Of a stretch of DNA of 64,000 nt, positions 27,382 through 36,518 are shown in pieces (the stretch's first letter is position 1; every line of letters begins with the position of its first letter). The notes under the pieces are model-generated. The model did not search any database. It was not told the origin of the DNA and was given only the letters and a program-made list of their open reading frames with translations. The translations under genes and the position numbers were made by a program. The stretch is from Asanoa ferruginea. Its GTDB lineage: Bacteria > Actinomycetota > Actinomycetes > Mycobacteriales > Micromonosporaceae. Location of the stretch: NCBI RefSeq assembly GCF_003387075.1, contig NZ_QUMQ01000001.1, forward strand, positions 186,001 to 250,000. Reading direction: 5' to 3'.

Positions 27382-28538
27382 CAGCCACCACCAGATCTGC
27401 GGTCTCCCGCGGCGGAACCTCCGCGGCCCGCGGCCGCCGCCCGAGCGGCGGCGCGGCCGTCCATCGGCGACCCGGCGTCGGCCGATCCTGCGCGACGGGA
27501 CGAACCGCCCGAGGGGCCGTCGGGGCCGGAGCCGCCGCCGCGCGCCGCGACGACGGCGAAGACGGCGCGTTCGAGGGCGTACCCCCGGTCGTCGGCACCG
27601 CCCTTGACCTCGGCGTTGCAGTCGGCGGCGGCGCGCATCGCGACGACAAGGCCCTCCGGGGTCCAGCCGCGGCCCTGGCGCTGCGCGCGCTCGATCTTCC
27701 ACGCGGGCATGCCCAGGCTGCTCGCCATCTGGTAGGCGTTGCCACGGCCCGCGGACGCCACCCGGGCGACCGTGCGGACGCCGTCGGCGATGGCGTCGGC
27801 GATCGGGACCGGGTCGACGCCGACGTGTAGCGCCCAGCGCAACGCCTCGAGCGCCGCCGGCACGTCGCCGACCATCGCGGCGTCGGCCACCGTGAAGCCG
27901 GTGACCTCGGCGCGGCCGCGGTAGTAGCGGGCCACCGTCGAGGCGTCGATCCGGCCCTCGACGTCGGCCAGTAGTTGCGAGCAGGCGGCCGACAGGTCGC
28001 GCAGGTCGTTGCCGACGGCGGCCAGCAACGCCTCGGCGGCCTCTTCGGAGCCGCGGGTGCTGCCGCGCTTGAGCTCTTCGCGGACGAACGCGACGCGGTC
28101 GCGGTGTGACTTGAGCTTCGCGGCGGTCACCACGTCGGCGCCGGCGGTGCGCAGGCCGTCCGCGAGCGCCTTGGCCCGGCCGCCGCCGGTGTGGGTGACG
28201 ACCAACAGCACGTCGGGATCGGGGTGCTTCGCATAATCGAGCAGCGCGGCCACGAGATCCTTGCGGGCGTCTTGCCCGTTGCGGATGACCACCAGGCGGC
28301 GACCGCCGAACAGCGACGGGCTGATCATCTCGGACAGCTCACCGGCGGCGAGCGCGTTGGCCTCGTATTGCCGGACGTCGGTGGACGCGTCGGCCGCCCG
28401 AGCGGCTTCGATGGCCTTCTCGACGGCGCGCGTCACCAGCAGTTCCTCGTCGCCGAGCACGAGTTGTGTTGTGGGAAGGCCGCCGGTCACCGGGCCATAC
28501 TCGCACGCGCCTCTGACTGATCGAACGTCCTCACCCAT
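27381..28538 (-). CDS. holA: DNA polymerase III delta subunit HolA
   Basis: The delta subunit opens the beta clamp during clamp loading. The 385-residue product shows the family N-terminus (LVLGDEELLVTRAV), the GRRLVVIRNG segment and the helical C-terminal collar region. The last about 50 residues are a Gly/Ser/Arg-rich, probably disordered tail. The start is uncertain: ATG 28538 adds 16 residues before the GTG at 28490, where most relatives begin near TGGLP. It follows comEC after a 93-bp gap with its own AT-richer promoter region. Confidence 0.92.
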   Translation of the reverse strand: MGEDVRSVRGACEYGPVTGGLPTTQLVLGDEELLVTRAVEKAIEAARAADASTDVRQYEANALAAGELSEMISPSLFGGRRLVVIRNGQDARKDLVAALLDYAKHPDPDVLLVVTHTGGGRAKALADGLRTAGADVVTAAKLKSHRDRVAFVREELKRGSTRGSEEAAEALLAAVGNDLRDLSAACSQLLADVEGRIDASTVARYYRGRAEVTGFTVADAAMVGDVPAALEALRWALHVGVDPVPIADAIADGVRTVARVASAGRGNAYQMASSLGMPAWKIERAQRQGRGWTPEGLVVAMRAAADCNAEVKGGADDRGYALERAVFAVVAARGGGSGPDGPSGGSSRRAGSADAGSPMDGRAAARAAAAGRGGSAAGDRRSGGG

Positions 28539-28616
28539 ATGAGTTGTCGATCACTCATCAACCGTAAATCCCGACAAATTACATTCCGCCATCAGCTGTG
28601 CCGCGATGGGTCGATC

Positions 28617-28632
28617 ATCCCGTGCACGGGAT
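28617..28632. repeat. 16-bp palindrome at the comEC stop
   Basis: ATCCCGTGCACGGGAT is a perfect palindrome reaching into the comEC stop codon. Directly beyond it, at 28539-28600, the DNA is AT-richer and includes an inverted pair GAGT/ACTC near 28541-28556. It may be a small terminator or part of the holA promoter region. No firm function can be assigned. Confidence 0.4.
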
Positions 28633-31253
28633 TATGCGCGTGCACCGGGAGCGCCCGACGTCACGACCGCGAGACCACCTCCTCTCCGGACAACGGCCAG
28701 GTCACCGGCCAGGTCGGTACGCAGCACCCGAGCGCCGTCGCGCCCCAGCCGGGCCAGGAGGGCGGGGTTCGGATGGCCGTACCCGTTGTCGACACCGACC
28801 GACACCAACGCCACCACCGGGTCGACGGCATCGAGGAAGGCCGGCTCCTGGTAGGCCGAGCCGTGGTGGGCGACCTTGAGCACCTGGGCCCGCAACGCGG
28901 AGGCGCCGAAGCGGTCGACGGTGGCCCGCTGCTCCTCCTCTTCGGCGTCGCCGGGAAGCATGACCCCCACCCCGTCGACGGTCGCCCGGAGAACGAGTGA
29001 GTTGTTGTTGGGGTCCGACCGTGTTCCGGTCATCTCCACCGGCGGCCCGAACGCCACGAGGTCGACCGTGCCCAGCGTTGACCGCCACCCCACGTCGACG
29101 GCCGTGAGGACCGCACCGGACTCGGCGGCCGCCCGCAGGACCAGATCCCGCCCGTCGACCGGCTCCGCATGCCGCGGGGTGGCGACAGCCACGATCCGGC
29201 GGCCGCGGCCGACACCCTCGATGCCGCCCGCGTGGTCGGCGTGGAAGTGGCTGATGACGAGGAGAAGCACGGTCCGGACCCCGAGCCGGTCGAGGCAGCC
29301 GTCGGCCGCGCCCGGGTCCGGCCCGGTGTCGATCACCACCGCGCTCGCGGGACCGGCGCGGAGCACCGCCATGTCGCCCTGGCCGATGTCGCACGCCACG
29401 ATCACCCAACCCGGTGGCGGCCAGGTGCTGGTCAGGATCCGCACCGGCAGCGCACCGACGACGACCGCGACGCTCACGACGGCGACCAGCCGCCGCGCCA
29501 CGCGGCGCCGCATGGCGACCAGCAGGACCACGGTCAACGCACCCAGCAGCAGCCCGCCACCGACACCGCCGGGCCACGGCACGCTGCCCATCGGGGTGTC
29601 AGCGCCGTAGCGGGCGATCAGGACCAGCCACCGCGCCGGCCAGTGCGCGACCCAGGCGAGGAAGCCGGCGCCCGACGGCCACACCGCGGAGACGATCGTG
29701 GCGCTGACGCCGAGCACGGTCGCCGGCGCCACGGCCGGGGCGGCGAGGAGGTTGGCCGGGATCGACACGAGACTCACCGCGCCCGAGAGGGCGGCGACGA
29801 CCGGACCGCAGGTCACCTGAGCGGCCGCCGGGATCGCGAGCGCCTCGGCCAGGCCGGGTGGCACGCGCCGGCTGCGCAGCCAGTCGCGGATCTTCGGCGC
29901 CAGCATGAGCAGGCCGCCGGTCGCGAGCACCGACAACGCGAAGCCGGCGTCGCCGGCTAGTTCCGGGTCGACGACGACCAGCACGACGATCGCGGCCGCC
30001 AGGGCCGGGAGTGCGGCCCGCGACCGGCCACTCGCCAACGCCATGAGGCCGATCGCGCCCATGGTCGCGGCGCGTACGACACTCGGCGACGGACGGACCA
30101 GGATCACGAACGCGACCAGCGCGAGCCCGCACAGGATCGCCGAGGTCCAGCGGCCGGCGCGGCACCAGCGGGTGATGAGCAGGACGAAGCCGATCACAAT
30201 CGCGACATTTGCTCCCGATACGGCCGTTAAGTGGGTAAGGCCGGTGGTTTGGAAGTCGTCGACCACGGCCGGGTCCAACCGGCTCGTGTCGCCGAGGACG
30301 AGGCCGGGCAGCAGGCCGCCGGCTTCCGGGGGCAGGTTCCGGCAGGCGCGCTGGAGGCCGGCACGCAGCGAGCCGGCCGCCCGCTGGGCCCACGACGACC
30401 GGCCGAGCAGTTCCGGTGCGGCGCTGGACGAGATGACCGCGGCGGTCAGGTCACCGCCGCGCGGCCGGTCGAGCCGCCCCTCCACCCGCACCCGCTGGCC
30501 TGGCAGCGGCGCGCCCCAGGCCGGATGGGTGGCGAGCACGAGGACCCGGACCCGCGCGTCGATCCGCTGCTGGTCGGCGTCGATCGGCCGGAGCCAGCGA
30601 AGCTCCGCGGCGACGACATGCATCGGCCGGCTCGAGCTGGCCACGAGCCGCGGGTCGTCGCGGACGACGAGCTCCGCCACGACCGACGTCCGGTGCTCGG
30701 TGAGCGCGGTGATGGCCGGCGCGTCTCGCACGGCTACGCGGGCGGCCGTCGCGCCGGCCCCACAGACGACACCGAGCAGGACGACAACGGCGATGCGGTG
30801 CGCCGCGGGTCCGGCGGCGCCCGCGCGTAGGCGCCGCATGATGTCGTAAGCGCGGGGCCGGCGGAGGCCCGCTCGTCGAACGCAAGTGGCCGCCGCGCCC
30901 GCGAAGAACGACCGGACGAGACCGCCGGGACCAACCACGACGGCCTGGCTCGCACGTCCCGACGCCGAAGGTCCCACCCTCCCCTCGACCGGAGCACCAC
31001 TCGCCGGGCCGAGTCCACCGGACGCGGGCGTCGGGTGGCCGCCTGCTGCGCGACGTCCGAGGAGCAGGAGGACCGCGAGCGCGCCCGCTCCAGCTGCGAC
31101 CAGTCCACCCGTGCGCGCACTCGCGAACAGCGCCCCCAACGCGCTCAGCCACGTGCCGAGCGCCATCCCGGCGAGCCGCAGGTCCGGAGGCTGCCGGCCC
31201 ACGGCCGCCGGCGCCGCCGCATCGAGCGCGGCCTCAGCCGGTGCGCCGGTCAT
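28632..31253 (-). CDS. comEC: ComEC/Rec2 family DNA-uptake membrane protein
   Basis: An 873-residue protein. The N-terminal half has several hydrophobic segments, then a Pro/Gly-rich extension and the DUF4131/OB-like region; the competence domain (about 300-570, LTHLTAVSGANVAIV) forms the channel; the C-terminal metallo-beta-lactamase-like domain has SHFHADHAGG (about 668-677). ComEC moves single-stranded DNA into the cell in competent bacteria. The ATG overlaps the comEA stop (ATGA). Natural transformation is not shown for this organism; these genes are widespread in actinobacteria. Confidence 0.92.
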   Translation of the reverse strand: MTGAPAEAALDAAAPAAVGRQPPDLRLAGMALGTWLSALGALFASARTGGLVAAGAGALAVLLLLGRRAAGGHPTPASGGLGPASGAPVEGRVGPSASGRASQAVVVGPGGLVRSFFAGAAATCVRRAGLRRPRAYDIMRRLRAGAAGPAAHRIAVVVLLGVVCGAGATAARVAVRDAPAITALTEHRTSVVAELVVRDDPRLVASSSRPMHVVAAELRWLRPIDADQQRIDARVRVLVLATHPAWGAPLPGQRVRVEGRLDRPRGGDLTAAVISSSAAPELLGRSSWAQRAAGSLRAGLQRACRNLPPEAGGLLPGLVLGDTSRLDPAVVDDFQTTGLTHLTAVSGANVAIVIGFVLLITRWCRAGRWTSAILCGLALVAFVILVRPSPSVVRAATMGAIGLMALASGRSRAALPALAAAIVVLVVVDPELAGDAGFALSVLATGGLLMLAPKIRDWLRSRRVPPGLAEALAIPAAAQVTCGPVVAALSGAVSLVSIPANLLAAPAVAPATVLGVSATIVSAVWPSGAGFLAWVAHWPARWLVLIARYGADTPMGSVPWPGGVGGGLLLGALTVVLLVAMRRRVARRLVAVVSVAVVVGALPVRILTSTWPPPGWVIVACDIGQGDMAVLRAGPASAVVIDTGPDPGAADGCLDRLGVRTVLLLVISHFHADHAGGIEGVGRGRRIVAVATPRHAEPVDGRDLVLRAAAESGAVLTAVDVGWRSTLGTVDLVAFGPPVEMTGTRSDPNNNSLVLRATVDGVGVMLPGDAEEEEQRATVDRFGASALRAQVLKVAHHGSAYQEPAFLDAVDPVVALVSVGVDNGYGHPNPALLARLGRDGARVLRTDLAGDLAVVRRGGGLAVVTSGAPGARA

Positions 31254-32212
31254 ACCGTCACCAGATCCTTGAGCTCCTCGAACCGGCTGGCGCCGATGCC
31301 GTCGACGTTGCGCAGGTCGCCGACCGACTTGAAGCCGCCCTTGGCCGTGCGGTGGTCGAGGATCCGCTGCGCCAGCACCGGGCCGACTCCGGGCAGGCTG
31401 TCGAGCTCAGCCAGCGTCGCGCTGTTGAGGTTGATCTTTCCGCCGCCCGCCCCGCCGGCAACCGGCCCGGCACCCGGTGACTCGCCGGTCGACCCCGGCG
31501 GCGGTGTCACACCGATCAGCACCAGTTCGCCATCGGTGAGGCGGCGGGCGAGGTTGACCGACGCCAGATCCATCCCGGGCAGCGTGCCGCCGGCGGCCTC
31601 GACCGCGTCGGCTACCCGCGCGCCGGCCGGCAACCGCACCAGGCCGGGCTTTCGGACCTTGCCAGCCACTGCCACCACGATCTCGCTGGGGCTGCTGCTC
31701 GCAGGCGCGGCATCCACAACAGGCGGCGCCGAAACCGCCGCCACCGGCTCCACCTTGGGCCGGGCCCGGTAGGCGAAGAAGGCCGCCACCAACACCACCA
31801 CCGCGGCCACGGCCGCGAGGGCCTTGATCCCCCGCCGCCCAGGGTCAAACGGCCCCGCACCACCCAGCAACCGCGAGGGCGGCGGTCCAGAAGAAGCCAA
31901 CGATCCGCCAGGCTCAGGATCAAACGGCCCCCCACCACCCACCAACCGCGAAGGCGGCGGCCCAGAAGAAGCCAACGGCCCACCGGGCTCAGGGTCGAAC
32001 GGCCCGCCACCACCCAGCAGACGCGAAGGCGGCGGCCCAGAAGAAGCCAGGGCCTCGGGGGACGAAGAGCGCGGAAACGTCGTGGCAAGCGTCGCCGGGT
32101 CGTCGAGGCCCTCGAAGGGCGACCGCAGCGGACGCGTTAGCGCCGTATAAGGATCGGGCCCGGCACTGAGGCGTGCCAAGCGCTGGCGGGCGAGCGTCTC
32201 GTCATCAGACAC
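31250..32212 (-). CDS. comEA: ComEA-family DNA-binding protein with N-terminal repeats
   Basis: A 320-residue protein. An N-terminal cytosolic region holds three 25-residue repeats (about 55-124), followed by one hydrophobic segment (about 127-148), a SLBB-like domain (IVVAVAGKVRKPGLVRLP, about 180) and a C-terminal double helix-hairpin-helix (INLNSATLAELDSLPGVGP, about 262-280) that binds DNA. The GTG at 32212 (SDDETLARQRLARL) is preferred; an in-frame start 17 codons upstream is less typical. It forms an operon with comEC. Confidence 0.92.
   Translation of the reverse strand: MSDDETLARQRLARLSAGPDPYTALTRPLRSPFEGLDDPATLATTFPRSSSPEALASSGPPPSRLLGGGGPFDPEPGGPLASSGPPPSRLVGGGGPFDPEPGGSLASSGPPPSRLLGGAGPFDPGRRGIKALAAVAAVVVLVAAFFAYRARPKVEPVAAVSAPPVVDAAPASSSPSEIVVAVAGKVRKPGLVRLPAGARVADAVEAAGGTLPGMDLASVNLARRLTDGELVLIGVTPPPGSTGESPGAGPVAGGAGGGKINLNSATLAELDSLPGVGPVLAQRILDHRTAKGGFKSVGDLRNVDGIGASRFEELKDLVTV
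31841..32050 (-). repeat. three 75-bp coding repeats in comEA
   Basis: Three in-frame copies of LASSGPPPSRLLGGGGPFDP plus a short EPGG linker, at 32050-31976, 31975-31901 and 31900 to about 31841. The copies differ at only a few residues (L/V, G/A), so the expansion is recent. The repeats lie in the cytosolic Pro/Gly-rich region before the membrane segment. Confidence 0.9.
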
Positions 32213-32284
32213 GCCGGCGACGTTAAGGCGCCGACACCAAGACCGACGGCGGCCTGTGGACAACCAAGAAGCTGTGGAAAAGAC

Positions 32285-33127
32285 CTACGCCCGCCGGTGC
32301 ACGACCACCGACGCCAGCCCCGGCCCGACGTGGGCGGCGACCGCAGCGCCGATCTCCGTGACATACAGGTCCTGAAGGCGCTCCCCGAGCCGCGCGGAAA
32401 GCGTGGAAGCGAGCTGCGACGCCCGCTCAGCCCCGTCGAGATGGTGCACCGCCACGTCCACGTCGGCATCCCCGGCCGCCTCCACCGCGAGGTCGACCAG
32501 GCGGGCCAGACCGCGGCTGGCCGTGCGTACCTTGTCGAGCAGCACGATCCCGCCGTCGACCATGTGCAGGATCGGCTTCACCGACAGGGCCGTGCCCAGC
32601 AGCGCCGACGCCGCGCTGATCCGGCCGCCGCGACGGAGGAACTCCAGCGTGTCCACATAGAACAGCGTCGACGTGCGCGAGGCGGCCGTGACCGCCGCCA
32701 GGGCCACCGTCGAAGCCGAGCCACCCGCGGCGGCCGCCGCGCTGGCCGCCAACGCCGGGAAGCCGAGCCCCATCCCCGTCGACTTGGCGTCGACGACCGA
32801 CACTTGCGGCCCGACTTCGGCAGCGGCGAGCCGGGCCGACTCGACCGTCCCGGAGAGCTGAGCGGAAAGGTGCACTGACACCACGGAAGAAGCCCCGCCG
32901 GACAGCAACTGGCGATACAGCGACGCGAACGCCGCCGGCGACGGGCGCGACGTGGTCACCGAGACCCGCCGGCCGCCCAACGCGCGGGCTACCTCGGCCG
33001 GCGTGACGTCGACCCCCTCCGACCCCTCGACGCCGTTGATCACGACTGTCAACGGCACCACCGACATCGCCGCCGGCGCGTTTGGCGGCAGGTAGGAGGT
33101 GGAGTCGGTGACGACCGCTACGGACAT
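32285..33127 (-). CDS. DegV-family fatty-acid-binding protein
   Basis: A 280-residue DegV-family (FakB-like) protein, which binds fatty acids; in other bacteria it delivers them to a FakA kinase. Starts MSVAVVTDSTSYLPP and has VSVHLSAQLSGTVESARLAA (about 83-102) and the FYVDTLEFLRRGGRIS signature (about 157-172). The ATG at 33127 lies exactly 6 nt after TACCGT, a leaderless start; the frame is open upstream but not coding. Its position behind comEA and before rsfS is standard. Confidence 0.93.
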   Translation of the reverse strand: MSVAVVTDSTSYLPPNAPAAMSVVPLTVVINGVEGSEGVDVTPAEVARALGGRRVSVTTSRPSPAAFASLYRQLLSGGASSVVSVHLSAQLSGTVESARLAAAEVGPQVSVVDAKSTGMGLGFPALAASAAAAAGGSASTVALAAVTAASRTSTLFYVDTLEFLRRGGRISAASALLGTALSVKPILHMVDGGIVLLDKVRTASRGLARLVDLAVEAAGDADVDVAVHHLDGAERASQLASTLSARLGERLQDLYVTEIGAAVAAHVGPGLASVVVHRRA

Positions 33128-33133
33128 GCCGGC

Positions 33134-33139
33134 ACGGTA
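33134..33139 (-). promoter_or_regulatory. -10 hexamer of degV-family gene, leaderless spacing
   Basis: TACCGT on the minus strand and then exactly 6 nt (GCCGGC) to the ATG at 33127. No Shine-Dalgarno sequence. Confidence 0.5.
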
Positions 33140-33183
33140 GCCGAGATCAGCCAACCACGCGGGCGATGGCCGGAAGAAAGCCG

Positions 33184-35733
33184 TCAGTTGATCCGGATGA
33201 ACCTGGCGACGCTCGGCGTGCCGTGCGCGTCGAGCGCGAAGAGAAGGTAGTCGCCAGGCAGCACGACACCCGTGTCGGCCGGGATCCGCAGACTGTGCGA
33301 GGTGCCGCTGACGGAAGTCAGCGGGATCCGCCGCTGGTCGGTGTTGACCGTGTGCGTCACGGCCGAGGTGCGCACGAGCGCGAACCGCGGAACCGCCGCA
33401 CCCGTGGTCACCGTGATCGTCGCGCCGGGCCGCGCCGTCGCGGGCGCCGCGGTGATCGTCGGCCGGGTCCGTCCGGACCCGTCCGAATTCAGCAGGTAGG
33501 GCGGCGTGAAGATCTGGCCGTTGGCGTGGTTGGTTGCGCAGTTGCCGCAGAGCCCGCCGCCGCCCGAGAACACCCGGCCGTCGGGCAGCAGCAGCGCCAC
33601 GCCGTGGTAGGTGCGCGGCTCCGCCTCCGGCGCCATCAGGCTGAACTCGCCGGTCTCCGGATTCCACAGCTCCGGGCTCAGCGCGGCGCCGGTGTCGGTG
33701 AACGACTGCGGGTGCTGCTGGCCGCCGAGCGCCAGCACGCTGCCGTCCGGAAGGACCACGCCATTGGTGTACGCACGTGCGTACGCCAGATCCCCGACCC
33801 TGCTCGTGACGACCGGCTGGCCGCGCCCGGCCCGGATGTCAACGGTGTAGGCCCGCCGGGTGGCCTGGACGTTCTTGACCGTGCCGACGTCCTGGTAGGC
33901 CGTGGCACCGCCGAAGGTCAGGATCCGGCCGACGTCATACATGACCGCGCTGCCGTTCATCGCGTCGGCGCTGTCGGCCCGGTTGCCGGCGCCCACGATG
34001 GTGCCGGCCCCACTCGTCGTGATCCAGTTCATCTGCCTGCTCGGGCCCGCCTGGAAGACCGCGCCGCCCGAGATGGCGAACAGCCACGTGTGGTTGTCGG
34101 CGCGGAAGACCCCGCCCGGGTCGGCGGTGAGGACCTTGGTCGCCGGCACGCCGGTCAGCTTCGCCCACGTACCCGTCGTGCCGCTCGGTGTGAAGACCTC
34201 GCCGTTCTTGCCGCCGGCGGAGTCGAACCAGGAACCGCCGATGGCGAAAACCCGCCGGTCGGAGAGCAGCGTGCTGCTGTGGTAGGCGCGCGGGATCTGC
34301 ATCCGCGGCCCCTTGGTCCAGGTGTTGTTCGCCGGGTTGTAGATGGTGGTCGCGCCGTTGGTGCTGCCGCCGTTGATGAGCACCCGGCCGTCGGCCAGGA
34401 TGGCCAGCCCGCTGCAGAACATCTGGTGCTGGGTGTTGATGGTCGACGGCGCGCTGACCAGGCCGGTGGCCAGGTCCAGGATGGACACGATCGTCGTGGC
34501 GGCGACCTTGTCGAAGCTCCGGTCGGTGTTCGCGGCGAAGGTGAGCAGCTTGTTGTTGGGCAGCAGGACAGCGGTCACGGGTACGGCGGGGAAGCCGATC
34601 GGCGGGCCCCACCGGCCGCCGACGCCCGCAGCCGGTGCCGAGCCGTGCACCTCGACCTCGGACGCCGACGACCACGGGCCTCGGTTGCCGGCCTCGGTGG
34701 TCGCGGTCAGTCGCACGTAGCGGGCGTCGACCGCGGCGAAGGCGACGGTCTTCGCGCTCTTGTCGTCGGGCCAGGCGGCGTTGGCGATCGGCGTCTGCCA
34801 GGTGGTGCCGTCGACGCTGACCGAAACGGAGTAGCGGCCCACGTTGCCGTTGCTCGACGCGTCGGCGCGCGGGAGGTAGGTCAGGCCGCCGATGCGCCTG
34901 GTGGCCTTCATGTCGATGGTGATGGCGTGCGGCAGCGGCACGGCCGGCGAGAACAGGGAGTGCCAGATCGTCGTGGCGTTGCCGTCGAGCACGTTGCCTG
35001 CGGGGTAGGCCACCGCCTGGTCGCCGGCGCTCGCGGTCCAGCCGGCCCGGGGCAGCGCGGGCCCGACGGCGGGCGTGCCGATCACGGTTAGCTCGGCTGC
35101 CGAGGACCACGGCCCGCGGTTGCCCGCCTCGGTCAGCGCGGTCAGCCGGAGGTAGCGCGCGCTGACGGTCGCGAAGACGGCGGTCTTCACCGTCGTCGTG
35201 TCGCCCCACGTGCCGGTCGTCACCGGCGAGCCCCACGCCGTCCCGTTGTTGCTGACCGAAATGGAGTAGCGCCCCACGTTGCCGTTCTTCGAGCCGTCCT
35301 GCCGACCCTGATAGGTCAGCCCCTTGATGCTGGTGGCGCCGCGCATGTCGATCGTGATGCTGTGCGGCAGCGGCGTGGCCGGCGCGGTGAAGCGCGAATG
35401 CCAGATCGTCGCCGGCTTGCGGTCGAGCACGTTGCCGGCGGGGAAGGTCCCCTGCTGGTCGCTGGCGGTGGCGACCCAGCCGGTCGCGGGCAGCGGTGCG
35501 GCGCGGGCGACGTATGCCTCGGCGGGTGGTTCGCTCATCACCATTCCGGGCATCGAGGGCCCGGGGGTCGGCTCCGCCGCGACGCGGTGGGCGGCATGCG
35601 GGTCGACACCCGAGGCAGGCCGGACCGGAGCCGGATCGCGGGCATAGCCAGGCATCGGCACCACGATCAGACCGACCAGAAGGACCCCGATCGGAACCAG
35701 CCTGCGGGCGAACGGACGTTTGAAAGTTTCCAT
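33184..35733 (-). CDS. secreted galactose-oxidase-like copper enzyme with two F5/8C domains
   Basis: An 849-residue exported protein starting at the ATG at 35733, with a signal peptide (about 1-31). Two discoidin/F5/8C (CBM32-type) domains (about 55-190 and 200-340) precede a kelch propeller and a DUF1929 C-terminal domain. All galactose-oxidase residues can be matched to the Fusarium enzyme: Cys in HQMFCSGL, Tyr in RAYHSS, Trp in GGSWFD, the Tyr-His pair in PRTYHGV and His in VTHTVNTDQRR. This argues for a working Cys-Tyr radical copper oxidase. It is a single gene inserted between rsfS/phosphatase and degV. The true substrate may be another primary alcohol or glycan. Confidence 0.93.
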   Translation of the reverse strand: METFKRPFARRLVPIGVLLVGLIVVPMPGYARDPAPVRPASGVDPHAAHRVAAEPTPGPSMPGMVMSEPPAEAYVARAAPLPATGWVATASDQQGTFPAGNVLDRKPATIWHSRFTAPATPLPHSITIDMRGATSIKGLTYQGRQDGSKNGNVGRYSISVSNNGTAWGSPVTTGTWGDTTTVKTAVFATVSARYLRLTALTEAGNRGPWSSAAELTVIGTPAVGPALPRAGWTASAGDQAVAYPAGNVLDGNATTIWHSLFSPAVPLPHAITIDMKATRRIGGLTYLPRADASSNGNVGRYSVSVSVDGTTWQTPIANAAWPDDKSAKTVAFAAVDARYVRLTATTEAGNRGPWSSASEVEVHGSAPAAGVGGRWGPPIGFPAVPVTAVLLPNNKLLTFAANTDRSFDKVAATTIVSILDLATGLVSAPSTINTQHQMFCSGLAILADGRVLINGGSTNGATTIYNPANNTWTKGPRMQIPRAYHSSTLLSDRRVFAIGGSWFDSAGGKNGEVFTPSGTTGTWAKLTGVPATKVLTADPGGVFRADNHTWLFAISGGAVFQAGPSRQMNWITTSGAGTIVGAGNRADSADAMNGSAVMYDVGRILTFGGATAYQDVGTVKNVQATRRAYTVDIRAGRGQPVVTSRVGDLAYARAYTNGVVLPDGSVLALGGQQHPQSFTDTGAALSPELWNPETGEFSLMAPEAEPRTYHGVALLLPDGRVFSGGGGLCGNCATNHANGQIFTPPYLLNSDGSGRTRPTITAAPATARPGATITVTTGAAVPRFALVRTSAVTHTVNTDQRRIPLTSVSGTSHSLRIPADTGVVLPGDYLLFALDAHGTPSVARFIRIN

Positions 35734-35763
35734 CGGCGACACCCCGTCACACGCCGAATAACT

Positions 35764-35776
35764 CCCAGTAACTGGG
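35764..35776. promoter_or_regulatory. palindrome CCCAGT-A-ACTGGG upstream of galactose-oxidase gene
   Basis: A perfect 6-bp inverted repeat with a one-base centre, 31 bp before the ATG at 35733. It could be an operator or a leader hairpin. No clear -35/-10 pair was identified around it. A second small inverted pair GTGCC/GGCAC lies at about 35828-35842. Confidence 0.35.
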
Positions 35777-35894
35777 TTGGTGCATAAGGCTCCCACCGGG
35801 CAAGATCGTTACCATCAGCCGAAAGTGCCGAAAACGGGCACCCGAATTCGCGGCGCCCGAATCGCCTCACAAATCCGACTTTCGTGAGAACGGC

Positions 35895-36518
35895 TCAGCT
35901 TTGGCCGAGAACGCCCCGGTTGTGTGCCATCAACTGCCAGCCCGTGCCGCCGACCCGCGGGGTGCGGTCGCGCAACTCGGTCCAGTGGCAGTTGCTCAGC
36001 GAGCCGAGCGTGCGGGTCGCCTCGTTGGGCCAGCCGAGCAGCGCACCGCAACCCTGCCGGGCCGCGCCGCCGTGGGTGGTCACCACCACGGTGCCGCCGG
36101 GCGCCAGGGCCGCGGCGTCCTGGAGCGCTTCGAGCACCCGCTTGGACAGGTCGTCGAGGCTCTCGATGCCGCAACCGGGCGACGGGTCGCCGGCCCGCCA
36201 GCGGGCGTATTCAGCGGGGTGCCCGGTCTTGATGTCGGACAGCAGCATGCCCTGCCACTCGCCGAAATGGCGTTCGCGCAGGCGGGTGTCGACCGAAACC
36301 GAAAGACCGGTCAAGGACGCGAGAGCAGAAGCTGTGTCGTACGCCCGGGAAAGGTCACTGCTGACCAGCGCGTCGGGCTGGTAGGCGGCGAGCAGCGCGG
36401 CGGCGGCCGCAGCCTGGTCCCGGCCACGCGCGTTGAGCGGCGCGTCGGTCTGGCCTTGGACGCGGCCGCCCGCGTTGTAGTCGGTGTTGCCGTGCCGCCA
36501 GACGAGCAGTCTGGTCAT
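35895..36518 (-). CDS. histidine phosphatase (phosphoglycerate-mutase-like)
   Basis: A 207-residue branch-1 histidine phosphatase: RHGNTDYN (8-15) carries the catalytic His, with a second His in VVVTTHGG (about 148) and a Glu in RERHFGEW. The ATG overlaps the rsfS stop by 4 bp. This rsfS-phosphatase pair is conserved in actinobacteria; the substrate is not defined, and true 2,3-bisphosphoglycerate mutase activity is unlikely. Confidence 0.92.
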   Translation of the reverse strand: MTRLLVWRHGNTDYNAGGRVQGQTDAPLNARGRDQAAAAAALLAAYQPDALVSSDLSRAYDTASALASLTGLSVSVDTRLRERHFGEWQGMLLSDIKTGHPAEYARWRAGDPSPGCGIESLDDLSKRVLEALQDAAALAPGGTVVVTTHGGAARQGCGALLGWPNEATRTLGSLSNCHWTELRDRTPRVGGTGWQLMAHNRGVLGQS

